Source of the DNA: Anastrepha obliqua
Lineage: Eukaryota; Arthropoda; Insecta; Diptera; Tephritidae
NCBI RefSeq assembly: GCF_027943255.1
Contig: NC_072895.1
Span: 49,326,001 to 49,390,000, forward strand
Direction of reading: 5' to 3'
Length of the DNA: 64,000 nt
Position numbers and translations under genes: made by a program. The notes beneath the pieces are model-generated. The model did not search any database, was not told the origin of the DNA, and saw nothing but the letters and a program-made list of their open reading frames with translations. Positions 31,825 to 44,369 of the stretch are shown piece after piece. The first letter of the stretch is position 1. Each line of letters opens with the position of its first letter.

Positions 31825-33059
31825 CTGTGGGCAAAAAGTAGGGTGAATTTGGTTGAAAAACGAAAAATCTTTATTTATTCTTGTAAATCAATTTCATCCC
31901 CTTCAAAATAATCCCCTCTCGATGAAATACACTTATGCCAATGATTTTTCCAATCCCCGAAACATGCCAAATAGTCCATTTCCGGTATAGCCATCAGCAC
32001 CTTCTTCGATTCAGCTTTTATCTCCTCAATCGACTCGAAACGCGTTCCCCGGAGTGGTCTCTTGAGTTTTGGGAATAGCCAGAAGTCACACGAAGCCAAA
32101 TCAGGTGAATACGGTGGTTGCGGAACAATATGCGTGGAATTTTGAGTATGAGACGGTGCATTATCGTGATGCAAAAACCAAGAGTTGTTGGCCCATAATT
32201 CTGGTCTTTTTAGGCGAATTGCTTCACGTAAACGACGCATAATGCTCAAATAATATTCCTTATTAACAGTTTGGTCAGGTGGAAGGAATTCATAGTGCAC
32301 CACACCACGAAAATGGAAAAAAACTGTCATTATGACCTTTATTTTTGAACGGCTTTGACGTGCTCTTTTCGGTCTGGCCTCGCCTTTAGCACGATATTCG
32401 CTTGATTGGTGGTTGTTTCAGGGTCGTAAGCATAAATCCAAGTCTCATCTCCCGTAATGATGCATTTGAGCTTGTCCTGATAGTCTGAAAGCATTGTTTC
32501 ACACACATCAACGCGACGACTTTTTTCCAAGAAATTGAGAGTTTTCGGTACCACACGAGATTTGACTTTTCGTAGGCTCAAATGGTCTTTCAAAATGGTT
32601 TTCACAGATCCTTCTGATATTCCGATCATATCAGTAAGATTTTTAACAGTCAACCGACGATTTTTGAGTACTAACTCCTTCACTTTATTGACGTGTTGGT
32701 CATCTGTTCTCGACCCTCTTTGAAGTCTTGGTACCACTTATAAACATTTTTCTGCGACGTGGTCGAATCACCAAATGCCTTCTGCAACATGCTAAACGTT
32801 TCCGCAGCCGAAATTTCATTCCGCAAACAAAATTTGATGGCACTTCTCTGCTCAATCAAATCAGACATTGTAAAAATCGAAAAATGCACTCTTGGTTGTT
32901 TGGTAAACACAAGCGTAAATATATTACTGATAATGACATTCACATGAAAGTTGGCCCAGATGTTATTAACAGTGCTGCCAACTCATGAAAAAATAACTAG
33001 AGCGAAATTTTAATCCCGCGAACTTTGACAAATAAATTCACCTTACTTTTTGCCCACAG
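31825..33059 (-). mobile_element. DD34D mariner, intact ends, broken transposase
   Basis: 1235 bp with TA on both sides (31823-31824, 33060-33061). Inverted repeats of 26 bp differ at one position; each starts CTGTGGGCAAAAAGTA. Transposase on the minus strand: ATG 32868 (MSDLIEQRSAIKFCLRNEI) through WYQDFKEGRE, where a deletion removes the RSGRP-type linker and shifts the frame. It continues STRTDDQHV-like, then LKNRRLTVKNLTDMIGISEG, IITGDETWIYAYDPET (first Asp), another shift, FFHFRGVVHYEFLPP and WFLHHDNAPSHTQ (second Asp). About ten residues are missing after this. PPYSPDLASCDFWLFPKL (third Asp) follows, to DEIDLQE and stop at 31875. Non-functional gene, but ends that could still be mobilised in trans. 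Confidence 0.93.
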
Positions 33060-33061
33060 TA

Positions 33062-34380
33062 GTAGATCTTCTGTAGAAGAGTAAGAAAGACAGAGCTAAA
33101 GCGCGGTCTGCGCATGCCTGCACTCTCTGAGTTACTCTTACTGATTTCGCGAGGCTACGACTTACTCTTTCGAATTCGAACTTGCTCGGGCACGCGGCAC
33201 TGCAGTACGAATAGAAGGCTAAAACGTTTTCATGGTAGTTGCATTTTCACTTTGTATAGTCTTTACACATGCGTAGATACTACAAGTCTCATACACACAA
33301 ATTTACTCTATTCAATGTTCATATAAGATGTAATTTTGTTAATTGCAATAAAATAATCAAAACATAAATTTTGAAATTATTTTACGGAACAAAATTTTGG
33401 CAAATAAAGAAGGAATTTATCATTACCATAATTTCATTTATAAAATTTTATCGATTAAAGTACAATTCACAACACAAATGAACTATTAAAAAAAACCAAA
33501 CTGGAACTTTACATCTCGTTTTGATTGTGTCAATATAATCCACGCTCTCCTTTTTCTGTGCTGAGAGTATCTATTCTGTGTCAAGGCCAATGCTGGCCTT
33601 TCTTTGGACATATAGTCGGTAAAGAAGAAATTAAATATAACACAATTAAATCGGACTATAAATCACTGACTAAATGAAAACAATAATTTTCATTCAGAAA
33701 ATAAGGGTCGACCTTCAATCAATGATCTGTATGGGAAAAAGTATGTAACATATTGATTATGTTAGTATATTTTGTTGTTACCTCTCCGTTTCAGGAGTGG
33801 GGTAGCCGTTTCTCAGGCTCCCTTAACGAAATAAGTTCTTAAATTGACGCTTACAAAAGCGCAAACCTTCCACACTTCCTTCAGAAGTAATTGAACTATT
33901 ATGTTGCGAAGAATTTAATCTTAACAACCAAGACGATGAAACTAATGAAAGTGAGGATTTTATATTTAAATTCAAACTACAAAATGAATTAGATTTAAGG
34001 AATTAATAATGTTTCTATAATTAAAAAGAGAATAAATGAGCTTTCACGTTTACATTAATTGTTGCAAAAGGGTTAATTTTAATTTGTGGTCGTTAATGGA
34101 TTGAATTCCATTTTTTAGATTTATTCCTACTAGTGAATTTCTGACTAGCTTTGGATTGAATATCATGATTTTCTAGCTGTAGTTAATTTTGCACAGAAAA
34201 AGTAGTCATTTGACCTATAGTGCAATGGCTGGACAGATGAAGTTGGAACTATCATACTCACGATTTTTGTGGGTATATTGTAATAACAATAGTAGAAATA
34301 AATTTTTCTCAAAAACTTCTCAGAAAATTTCAAAAAATTAAAAAAAATTTAATAAAAAAGTTAAAAAGTTTCAAGGGTAT
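33062..34380. other. AT-rich sequence, nothing recognised
   Basis: A slightly GC-richer patch at 33080-33200 has no coding-like frame. Confidence 0.45.
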
Positions 34381-35170
34381 TAAAAACCTCCACATTAAAA
34401 ATCTGAAATTGATTAAAATTGTTTTCAAAAAGGACTTTTTTTAAAAGTATGTTTTATGTAATAGCTAAAAAAGCTAAAAAAATATAAAAATGGTCAAAAA
34501 GATACGAAGAGTTGCATTTTAGAAACTTTATACCCAAAATATTCAGCATTGAATAAATCTCAAACTTATTAAATTTTGAAAAATTTGTTCCAAAATATCT
34601 TTTTTAAACAGTTTATTAAATGTTGGAAAAATAAAAAAAAAATGTTTCTCGTAAACTATTAGAAAATAAATAATTGAAGATAATTGATCAAAACACTCGA
34701 TACGAAAATACTCAGGAATGAATAAATCTTAAAATCATTAAATTTGCAAAAATTTTGTGAAAAAAAAAATTTTTTAAAGTACATACAAAGTTAAACCAAG
34801 CAAATAAAAAAAAAACAAAATTTTCCTTAAGGAAGATAAATGATTAGATAAATACCAAACTATTAAATTTACCAAAATTGCTTGACAACAAAAAATAAAC
34901 CAATATTTTACATTGATTTTTAACTGATTTGGTTCTTAATACTCGTTTGAATATAATTCGAAAAGTTGTGTGTGCTTTGAAACTGAGAGTATTATGCTAA
35001 TGTGAGTGGAAGGGTGTTTTACTCAAATTCTAAAAAAATATTTTCTCTAAAGGAAGCAATTTATTATTTTTTAAATAACCAAAGGTAAATATTTCATTTA
35101 AAAGAATTCCAAAATTTTCAATATTTAATAGATTTCAAATTTGTAATTTTTTTATTTCAATTATTTTCAG
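34381..35170 (+). repeat. Degenerate AT-rich tandem repeat
   Basis: Diverged repeats of an AATAAATCTNAAANTNATTAAA-type unit, each followed by AAAATTTG and an A/T run, occur near 34396, 34552 and 34722, with a weaker one near 34850. Spacings are about 125-170 bases. GATACGAA precedes two of them (34501, 34700). Confidence 0.45.
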
Positions 35171-38007
35171 TTCACTTATTATTATACTTAAGCTGACAAA
35201 TAAACGAATTGTCAGAAAAAACCAAAGACCTTGTCCAAAATACCCGACTTACCTGATATTTCTTTTATGTGCGTTTTAGGTTCCAATAGAAGTTCCGAAA
35301 GCGAAAATGAATAAACAACTTCATCTGTCAATTGCACAAATACTTTTAACATAGATTTAATATACATTAATAATAAGGAATTTTGAAATTGATGTGTCAT
35401 TATTGAATTAGAAAGCAAATTTCAGCGAATTCTGACAACTCATCCACTTCTTTTCAACTTCCACATGAATATTTGCAACTCCAGACAAAACGAAAAGCCT
35501 TAACCCAGAGCGTAAAATAAGTCTTTTTCAATTAATTCTCCCTTGTTTCCTTGAAAAAAAACTTTACTTTTTCCTCAATTCCATATGTGTATTTGAAAAT
35601 CCAATAGAAAATACATACGTACATACTCAAAAGTGATACGAAGCGAAAAACCCCAGCATCATTTTAAATACTTGTCAAAATGTTGTGAAGTACCGAATCT
35701 TGAAGTTATGACACGAAAATCAAAACTATTCAGGAGCACCATTCATAAAAGTGGCAATAAAACGGGGTGGTGTAAAAAGAAAAAAGGCAAGAGCAAATAA
35801 TAAGAACACAAAAGAATGAAAGAAATAATAGAGAACGAAGAAGAAAGCCTAAACGACATCAAAACACCAAAATAGTAGCCGAAAACTAGGCGAAGCTTGT
35901 TGAACCACTTGCGTTATGACAGCAGTTAGACAGACAATGCGCCGAAAGACATGCAGTTCATCTTGAGTGAGTGTGACGAGTCAAATGCTGAAAATTGCTG
36001 TTGACTACGAATCGATAACAAAGCCAACTAACAAAAAAAAAAAAAAACACAGAAAATCAAATACAATTTTCGAGCACACAAGCAAACATAACAAAAATAC
36101 TCATACATCAATATGTAGGCACAATTTTGTATGCCTTGAAAGTGCTGAACACCAAGTTCGTACAAACACATACATATGTAGTAAAAGAGTATTGTGCATG
36201 TGTGCAAGAGTATGCCTGTTTGCTCCTAGCAATTTGAAATTGTCAATTCCTAACCGCAACCAATTGTTACGACTATTTATTGGCGGCAGCGTTGTCGTTG
36301 ACACGTTTTATCTAACAAATAGACGCACACATACTCATACAAACCCTGCTGGAAAATCCGCCGGCATCGAACTAGTGTGCTTTTAGTGAATTTAGTTTGC
36401 GTTCCTTAGCTTTCCATATATGAAACTAACAAGCTTTGCCCGATGTTGCACTGAGAAGTGTCAATTTTTATCCACTGCGTCGCTTGAAGCGTAGTTGAGA
36501 ACTTGTACAAAATTTTTCAGATGAGATTTTTAGAAATTTGAGTCAAATAAAATATCGTTTGAGATATATAATTGATTCAGACTTCATTTCAAAGCAGCAT
36601 TATGTAGGTATGTAATAGTTGGAACCACAACTCGGTTGCTATATTGCTTTATTGAGCTATGACCATGGAAAGTTGACCGCTACCACTCTAAACTAAGAAC
36701 ATTGATGATAACACCCCATTCTTCCCCATTTGAAAATAAATTAATGGTGTACTTTAGCCCATGATAGCGTCCTGTTTTCGTTTGAGAAGACACCGGCTGA
36801 CATTTTTCGGATAATATTTTTGTGGAGTATTTTCACTCACTAACAATCCTACGAAATTAATATTTTTGAGCTTTTTGAAAAAGAGGGTCAAAAATACCCA
36901 CACAAGTATAAGACATTGGCTTCAAATGTTCCATAAAAATATGTGGCATTAAATATCATTATAGGCTCTTAAAGATAATATTACTGGTAAGTGTAGTTTA
37001 ATACGATTTTTTTTCAAATAATTTAGATCAACTAGAGACATTGTTAAGAAAAGCCAAATTCAAAGGCAAGGAACTATACTGAATATGTGCCACATACCTG
37101 TATGGTGGTTACGTAGCGCTTCTTCGTCACACATGATCTCATCTATTACAAAGAAATGGATTAGAAGTTTAATGAAATTAATTTAATAATTAAAATTTTT
37201 TAAATGATACTGATACTTGATACAGATCCATTTTTAACACAAACGTGGTTACTCGAGGCAGGAAAAGCAAACTTTAGGGGTGTCATTTTAATAGTTCTAT
37301 ACAAGACGACATCATCACAAATAGGAAGAGGAAAAAACACCAAAAAAAGGGTGCACTTATAAGTATCATATATACAACAAAATTTTATCACAAGTTCCGA
37401 TTTGCCCTGCAGGCTAGATACATATGTACTTACATATCAATAGGTATACATATGTCACAAAGTCAGCAAAAGTCTGCACGAGTATGGTATACACGTACAT
37501 CAGCAAAACGCCAGAAACAAACATAAGAAAAAAAAACATGCTCACACAGCAATCAAATAGGGCAAGACAGTGCATATAAAAAAAACACAAATTACAAAAA
37601 CAAAAAAATACCAAAATAAAAACAAAAAAATACCGAAAAAAAACAAATACTAAATAAAACCAAGAAAAAAAATGTAGTTTGTTGAGCAGCCTTTCAATAC
37701 TTTGTCGGCTGTAAAGATATTCGCTCAGCATACAATCAAATATTTAGGGACATATACAATATGTAGCTGCCTGTAAATTTGCCAATATATGCATGTTTTG
37801 AGGTTTATTCAGTTTTCCAATATATTTTTATGTACTCCGGCTCATTTTGCTATCTACACTTATTCTTGTTGATTTTTATGTTGTGCATTTTTTTCGTTTC
37901 CTTCAAAATTAGAAAATTTCATACACATCGTCACTACATTGAAAGGTGTATAATAAATAACCGAAAATCATAAATCGAGCATGTGCCAAATACGTGTGAG
38001 CTAACAA
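35171..38007. other. AT-rich sequence with low-complexity stretches
   Basis: A-rich tracts at 36030-36050 and 37560-37670 and ACATA/TATG microsatellite words account for the longer open frames here. No gene or transposon recognised. Confidence 0.45.
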
Positions 38008-38097
38008 TTTGTATGCCATTTTTATTATTTGATTTTTTGAAATTTTCCTCTTTTTGTATGCCATTTTTATTATATGATTTTTCGAAGTTTTCCTTTT
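38008..38097 (+). repeat. Two-copy 45-bp tandem duplication
   Basis: TTTGTATGCCATTTTTATTA starts both copies (38008 and 38053). They differ at only a few positions. Confidence 0.75.
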
Positions 38098-39132
38098 TAC
38101 TCCCATTCGGATGTGAGCATTTTTATTGAATTTTGATGCGCAGACACATAAAGTTTGCAAAACGTTGCGACAATAAAAAAAAAACCTCGTAATGTTATGT
38201 GACGAATTTAAATTTCTGTTATGATAACCGATTGTGAGTATCAGCGCATATCAACGCATTTTTCAGAAGAAAGGGCTTCTTCGTATAGATTTGGCTACCA
38301 ACTTTAAATCGGAAGTTGGAGCTTTTGTGTTTCCGAATGAAATATGCGATGTAATAAATAAGAAAAAAAATTAAAAAGGCGTCAATAAGAAAAAAATTTG
38401 TAAATTGTGCATACCACCTTTATGATACCTATCGCCAAGTCACTATCACATTTCATACAAGATGTCCGTGCGCTGTAAAATAGGCTTCACTTCTTGGCAG
38501 CATTTTTTTTCGGTAGCTGAGTTCTTTTTAGGTATAAGTGTTTCTTTCTGAGAAGCTGGAATGCAAACAAGTAGGTGATACTAAGTATTAAACAGTTTCT
38601 CCAAAAAACGATTTTACAACTTTTAAAAATGTGTTCGCGGTCTTTTAAATAAATTTTTGAATTACTAAAATATGTATATATTTTTAATTTAAAATAATTA
38701 CCTATTATCTTTAAAACTGTATGACTAAATATAAATAAAAATAAATAGATATAGATATAGGGAGTAGACTTATATAAAAGTTACGAAAACCAAAAAAGGG
38801 GGCCATTTCAATGCCAGACGCGAGAATTTTAACAATCTTTTTTTTTTTTGTGAAAATAATATAAGACCAGAATTGCTATTTATATATTTACCTTAACAAA
38901 AAATGAATATTTTCCAGGATAATCAGTACACTCTTGCATTCCTTTGCATCAAGTTTCACAGCACTTTTGTAAATTGTGTGGGATTCACAAGGTGATCATG
39001 CAGAATCTTACCGATGCTCGTCAGGCTAATGCCACAGAATTTGTGCTATAAGCGATCACGAGAAAATTCATTCTATCAGTTTTCGACGGTGTTAAAGGAA
39101 GTGCTGGTTCTCCGTAGTAGAGTCTATTCAAT
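38098..39132. other. AT-rich spacer
   Basis: A minus-strand segment near 38990-39050 (ASIGKILHDHL) faintly resembles a mariner helix-turn-helix, but it is too short to call. Otherwise nothing recognised. Confidence 0.4.
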
Positions 39133-40171
39133 TTAATGTTTGAAGATTATTTCATGCAAATGTTGACCGCGACTGCGCTTCAAAAGGTCCATCCGCTTAG
39201 TCCAATTTTGGCATACTCTTCCCAATGTTTCGGTCGGTATCTCACACATAAATGCTTTAATGTTGTCTTCCAATGCGTTAATTGAAGCAGGCTTGTCTGA
39301 ATAGACACGAGCTTTAACATAGCCCCACAAAAAATAATCTAAAGGCGTTATATCGCACGATCTGGGTGGCCAATTGACAGGTCCCGAACGTGAAATAAAG
39401 TGTTCACCGAACTCGCCTCTCAACAAGTCCATCGTTACGCGTGCTATGGCATGTGCCACCGTCTTGCTGAAACCAGATGTCATGCAAGTCAAGCTCTTGA
39501 ATTTTGGGCAAAAAAAGTTGGATATCGTTTCACGGTAGCGCTCACTTTTCACAGTTACGTTACGATTCGCAGCATCTTTGAAGAAGTACGGTCCAATGAT
39601 ACCTCCAGCCCATAAACCGCACCAAACTGTGACCTTTTCTGGATACATTAGTAGCTCTTGCAATTCTTCTGGCTGATCTTCACTCCAATATCGACAATTC
39701 TGCTTATTTATGTACCCATTGATCCAATAATGAGCTTCGTCGCTGAACACAATTTTTCGATAAAAAAGTGGATCGTTGATCTTTCCACCAGCCCATTCAC
39801 CAAAAATTCTGCGTTGCGGTAGGTCGTTCGGCTTCAACTCTTGCACCAGCCGTATTTTGAAAGGCTTCATACTTAAATCCTTTCGCAAAATTTTCCACGT
39901 TGTTGAGTAACAGAGGCCCAATTGCTGTGAACGGCGGCGAATCGATAATTGATGGTCATCATTAACACTGGCCGATACAGTTGCGAATTTTCTTCAGTTC
40001 GCACTCTACGTAAGCGTGTTGGTGGTTTGATGTCCAATAATGTAAATTGCGTTCTAAATTTAACTGGCCATATAATGAAAGAAGCACGTGATAAACTTTC
40101 TTAACAGAACACGCATTTTTATAATAAAATTCAATGATTTGCAAGCGTTGTTCGTTTGTAAGACGATTCAT
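39133..40171 (-). mobile_element. DD41D mariner, near full length, inactivated
   Basis: The minus-strand transposase starts at ATG 40171 (MNRLTNEQRLQIIEFYYKNA), loses frame near 40100-39960, and resumes at SVNDDHQLSIRRRSQQ and LCYSTTWKILRKDLSMKPFK. First catalytic block: KIVFSDEAHYWINGYINKQN. A pair of compensating frameshifts then covers the second block. The catalytic GAC codon of WFQQDGGTCHS survives at 39461-39463 but is out of frame. Third block: WPPRSCDITPLDYFLWGY; the native spacing counts 41 residues. The frame ends at LHEIIFKH. Length matches the family. Clear inverted repeats were not found at either side, so the ends are probably eroded. Confidence 0.9.
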
Positions 40172-40351
40172 GGTTAAATTATAGACCAAACTGAAGATGT
40201 TTGACATTGAAACAAAACACGAAACGTGCGTCAACTCTTTAAACCAACTGTCTAAAAAGATAATTGCAAAAAAATCAGTCGTTATAAGCGGCATATTAAG
40301 TAAACTCAGAGCAACGGACAACTTTTAATGGACACGACGAACTTGATTCTT

Positions 40352-40568
40352 CTATATATATATTTATGTATATAATTGGCGCGTACACTCCTTCTGCGCG
40401 TTTGGCCGAGCTCCTCTAGTATTTGTGATGTGCGTCTTCATATTGTTCCACAAATGGAAGGACATGCAGTTTCAAGCTTACTCCGAACGGCAGACATTTT
40501 TTATTAGGAGCTGTCTCTGAATTCCGAGTGCTAGTCACACACCAACCCATTCGGATACGGTGGATGCG
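40352..40568 (-). repeat. SINE-A copy 6 with TA-rich tail
   Basis: Minus strand: tRNA head near 40568 (GTATCCGAATGGGTTGGTGT), an internal deletion that removes the B box and mid-body, then TCTGCCGTTCGGAGTAAGCT, and the end word GTACGCGCCAATTATA running into TA repeats at 40352-40374. Confidence 0.82.
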
Positions 40569-43049
40569 ATAAACTTTGCAATCTGTGCAAGCAATTGCGT
40601 TCTCAGAGTGGCTTCTTCATACAGAATAGTATCAAAAGTAGGTTTTAGTTAGCAGCGGAATCATTGTTATAGAACTTTTAGTACGAGTGCGCAAATGGAG
40701 ATGGGAGGCAAAAAGCTCACGCACTCGACCACTATGTTTCTCCGACATTATAATTCAAACGCTCACAATTTGCAAACAAGAATGAACTCTGAACAGTACG
40801 ATAGATGGAGACCGATTGAGAAAAGAGGATGGAAGGAAAACACGGTGACGTTAACTGTTTCTCACATAGTTTTTGTCGGGAAATTCGCAAGTATTTTTGG
40901 CAAATGGGAAAGGTGAGCCTATCCAATTGCATTTATGCAGATACTGAAAACTAGGATGCGGAGCACACCATCTTCAAATACAAAAGGTGAAACACAGAGA
41001 GAACAGCTCTTCAACAAACACTTAAAGGAATAATCGAAGAAATGATGGTAGGCGACGAAAAATGGAATGCCAATGCAAATTTCTTCCTAAAAGAAGTTGT
41101 CAGAAAAAAGAGGCGTAAAATGAAAACTTATGCTGAAGAGCATTAAACATATATTTTTCAAAACAGGCGACACTGGTCGCCGGGTGAGGAAGCGAATGTG
41201 TACTTCTCAGGGCGCCGTCGTGCACCTCTGCTTCGAAGCAATGCGGAAGCAGTCCCGCGGATGAGGAAAAAATCCAAGAGAAGAGGAGGAATGTTTTTAG
41301 TTAGAGTAACCACATTCATATTAACGACTACCTCACCAATGCCAATTCCCATTCATAAAATGTTTGGAGATATGAAGATGGTCATTCAAGTTTTGATTGA
41401 AAATTATTTGCGCGAAAAATTAGACAAAATCTTGAAAACTGTTGTGAAAACTCTCTGCTATCGATTGGAATCATTCATTGCTGACATATCAGTGACGCGC
41501 AATAATACAGTTCGGAAACCACAAAATGGATAACCTTATGCGAATACCATATACATACATATGTGTTTGTACTTAGGTGCATAAATCTGTTTTGCGCATT
41601 TGTTAAATCCTCTACGAAACACTCATACCAACAAAATTTAGGAAGCGTCGCCTTTCAAACCACGCTGGTCGATTTTTGCAGCGAAATTGAAGGTTAATGG
41701 CAACGTCAAAGTAGAGAAGGCATAAAAATAAAAGAAATTAAAGAGTACAGACTATCAGAAACAAAAATTTAAAAATACAGCGGAATGCATGCAGTGTCTC
41801 AAAGTTATATATCTAGAACATAGAAAAATTATTTTTTTGTAAAATATTTTCCAACTAAAGGAAGGTGAAAACAATGTTTGTTTTAAAAGTAAAAGTCAAT
41901 AATTTCTTTCCCAAAGCACTTATTTCCTCATAAATATTTACAAATACTTGTGTTCCATTCTCCTCAAAGACTTATACTGCTAAATCTCCGTTTCCAATCA
42001 TTTTTCTGTTCTAGGAAAAAGTCGTTGTCAGGTGATTAAGGTGTTATTTTCGTCACAAATACTTTGCTTCAGTAGTTTCGTTAGCAAAAATTCTGAAGTA
42101 AACTGAAAAAGTTTTGAGAAATATTAATAATTTTGAAATATATTTAATGTTTAAAATTATGGTATAGAGTTTCATGAAGTAAAATATCTTCCATTCTTTA
42201 TAACATTTTTAACTATAAAGGTTTTAATTTTCGAGCATAAAATATACTTAAAAAAAATTACTTGAGAAAAAATTATGTAATATTTTTTGTTCAAAATTTT
42301 TCCGGAATACAATTTTGTCGATAATTTTTGAAAAATACCACCTCCCAACTTTTTTTTTATTATTTTTAATAATAGCTGAGAATATGCTTGGTGATCCCTG
42401 CAAGTTTCATAATAGGATTCCCATAACTTTCAAGTTGCTTACAGCGAATCTGTGAAAACTTAACATTTTTTTTTTATTCTAAAAAATTAAGAACAAAAAA
42501 TACTAAAAAATTATAAAAATATAAATACTCATATATTAAAAATTATAAAGAAACCGAGCTCGGGTGATGGGCATCGTGTAAAAGTGGCATGCAAACTATT
42601 CCAAAAAAAATTTGTTAGCCGATGAAAGAAAACAAAATCTATTTCAGTATGATTTTCGGACTTGCACAAAAGACAAACGAGCAGCTGCAACTTCTGAATC
42701 TAAGAGCTCTATATAGCTGCGTGACCAGGATATTTAAGTTTTTTAAAGCGATAATGCATCAGATGATATATTCATATGATGAAGATTAGTAAAAAGCTAT
42801 CGTCCCTACTCTATAGCTGGAGCCTTTACTTGAAAATATCAAACCAAAGACCTGACATCAATTCATATGAAAAGGTTTTAGGGGGTAAGCATAGAATAAA
42901 TATCTTCATAGTCGGTATGTTGATTTTTTTTGTGAAATTTAACATTAAGTCTGGTTAAATTTCTTCTTTAAGAATTTACCGTAGGGATGTAAGAATTTTT
43001 TTGGTGGAAAATCGAAGAAAAATACTAGAAAGATATCATTGGTTAGGTA
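40569..43049. other. Mixed AT-rich sequence, nothing recognised
   Basis: Two plus-strand open frames (40695-40916 and 41198-41533) have more balanced composition than their surroundings, but show no domain, start context or splice signals that would support a gene. The remainder is AT-rich. Confidence 0.4.
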
Positions 43050-43229
43050 AGGTTAGCCTGGTTGGCATTAAGCAGATGGAGATCGACCTCTGAGTTCTGA
43101 GAGTAGACCTCATGTAGGATGTCAACGCTTTTGGCGAATCTAAGCAGAGCTGGGAGATCCGCTTTTGAGACGTCCTCCACATCCTCAAACAGGGGAACTC
43201 CCAGACATTTTAAATGCATTAAGGTATTT
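43050..43229 (-). mobile_element. LINE C-terminal fragment
   Basis: An uninterrupted minus-strand frame reads LKCLGVPLFEDVEDVSKADL and then PALLRFAKSVDILHEVYS. This is the extreme C-terminus that follows RNase H and the zinc knuckle in many dipteran LINE ORF2 proteins. The fragment stops next to the SINE-A copy at 43245. Confidence 0.62.
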
Positions 43230-43244
43230 TAAAGTTTCCTCAAC

Positions 43245-43383
43245 ATCTGCCGCTCGGAATCGGCTTAAAACTGTAGGTCCCTCCATTTGTGGAACAACAT
43301 CAAGACGCACACCACAAATAGGAGGAGGAGCTCGGCCAACCACCCATAAAGGGTCTACGCGCCAATTATATATATATGTATAC
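43245..43383 (+). repeat. SINE-A copy 7, tail half with (TA)n
   Basis: Plus strand from ATCTGCCGCTCGGAATCGGC through GGAACAACATCAAGACGCAC to ACGCGCCAATTATATATATA. The head is missing (5' truncation), and the join lies next to the LINE fragment at 43050-43229. Confidence 0.85.
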
Positions 43384-44029
43384 ATAATCCTCTCTGCATT
43401 TAAGACCAAAGAAGAAGAACAAAGAATTAAGAAAAAAAATGTAAACATTTTTAATAAAAAAAGAAATGTTTTCGCTTCAAGCCAAAAACATTTTATAAAT
43501 AAAAAATAAAATTCATATGTATACATGAAAATGTACAGCCGTTGAAATATACTCAAAAACGATGCGTTGACAACCTTATATGCGCATCTTTTAGCGAGTA
43601 TGGAGCCGTAACGGTAATTTTTTCGCTTGAATATATAATATTTGTTGCGATCACATTCATTGAAATGCGTTAATTTATTCTATTACTTCTATTTCTCTGA
43701 TTGATTTTTTTTTTGTTTTTAGTAGGAGCACTGATATTTTTATGAGAGATTTACTTAAGAATGATTTGGTCTTCATTCCAAATTTTTGTGAATTTTTTAT
43801 GTTTTTTATTTCGTAGCTAGTAAGTAAGTAAAACAAAAAAGAATCTGGAGGAATACACCAATTTTCTTGAGTTGAAGCGATTCAATAATGTAGAATGCGG
43901 AAAATTGTACCCCACCTTTTCGAAAAACAATCGAACAGTTGCAATATATCAGATTATCCTGCTATTTCAACAGAATTAAACGTTTCAAAAACAATGGGTT
44001 TTAATAGATAGGTGATGGTAGGTGAAGTG
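43384..44029. other. AT-rich spacer
   Basis: Nothing recognised. Confidence 0.4.
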
Positions 44030-44369
44030 GTTGAGGTTCCACTCTGAAACTGCCTACGTTGCACTAAAGTGCCATTTTGATACCATTTTGAGACCTCCAA
44101 CAGGCAGATATCTACAGCCAACTAGAGCTTAAGTTGATGAGATTTAGTTTGGAACATTGCTCTAAACTGTCGAAAAAAGGACATTAACAGAGGAAGTCCT
44201 CAAGAGTATCCTTCTCTGAATGGTCTCCAGAGTTTCTGCAATGGAGACTAAATGGTAAAACTACCTTTTCTGCGTGTCTGCCGATCGTCCAATGAACGGG
44301 TAACGCAGTTACGAGTTTGGTTTTTAAAGCTTTGAAATATTTTTCTGAGCGTGCAATATTAAAAGCCAT
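44030..44369 (-). mobile_element. LINE C-terminal fragment with degraded zinc knuckle
   Basis: Minus-strand frame from 44369: KALKTKLVTALPVHWTIGRH, then LHCRNSGDHSEKDTLEDFLC and CPFFDSLEQCSKLNLINL after a stop. This is the HWxIGRHA...CRxCGD...EHFLC region distal to LINE RNase H. The second Cys of the CRxC pair is Ser here, and a TAG interrupts the frame at 44184-44186. Upstream RNase H is not visible. Confidence 0.72.

Noticed and set aside
35967..36386. 139-codon plus-strand open frame
   Set aside because: Lys-rich start comes from a poly(A) tract and the rest from microsatellite-like words; nothing protein-like.
37414..37731. 105-codon Phe-rich minus-strand frame resembling a membrane protein
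   Set aside because: Encoded by A-rich low-complexity DNA (AAAACAAAAAAATACC-type repeats); hydrophobicity is a by-product of T-rich codons.
38990..39110. Possible mariner helix-turn-helix (ASIGKILHDHL)
   Set aside because: Only about a dozen matching residues and no neighbouring blocks.
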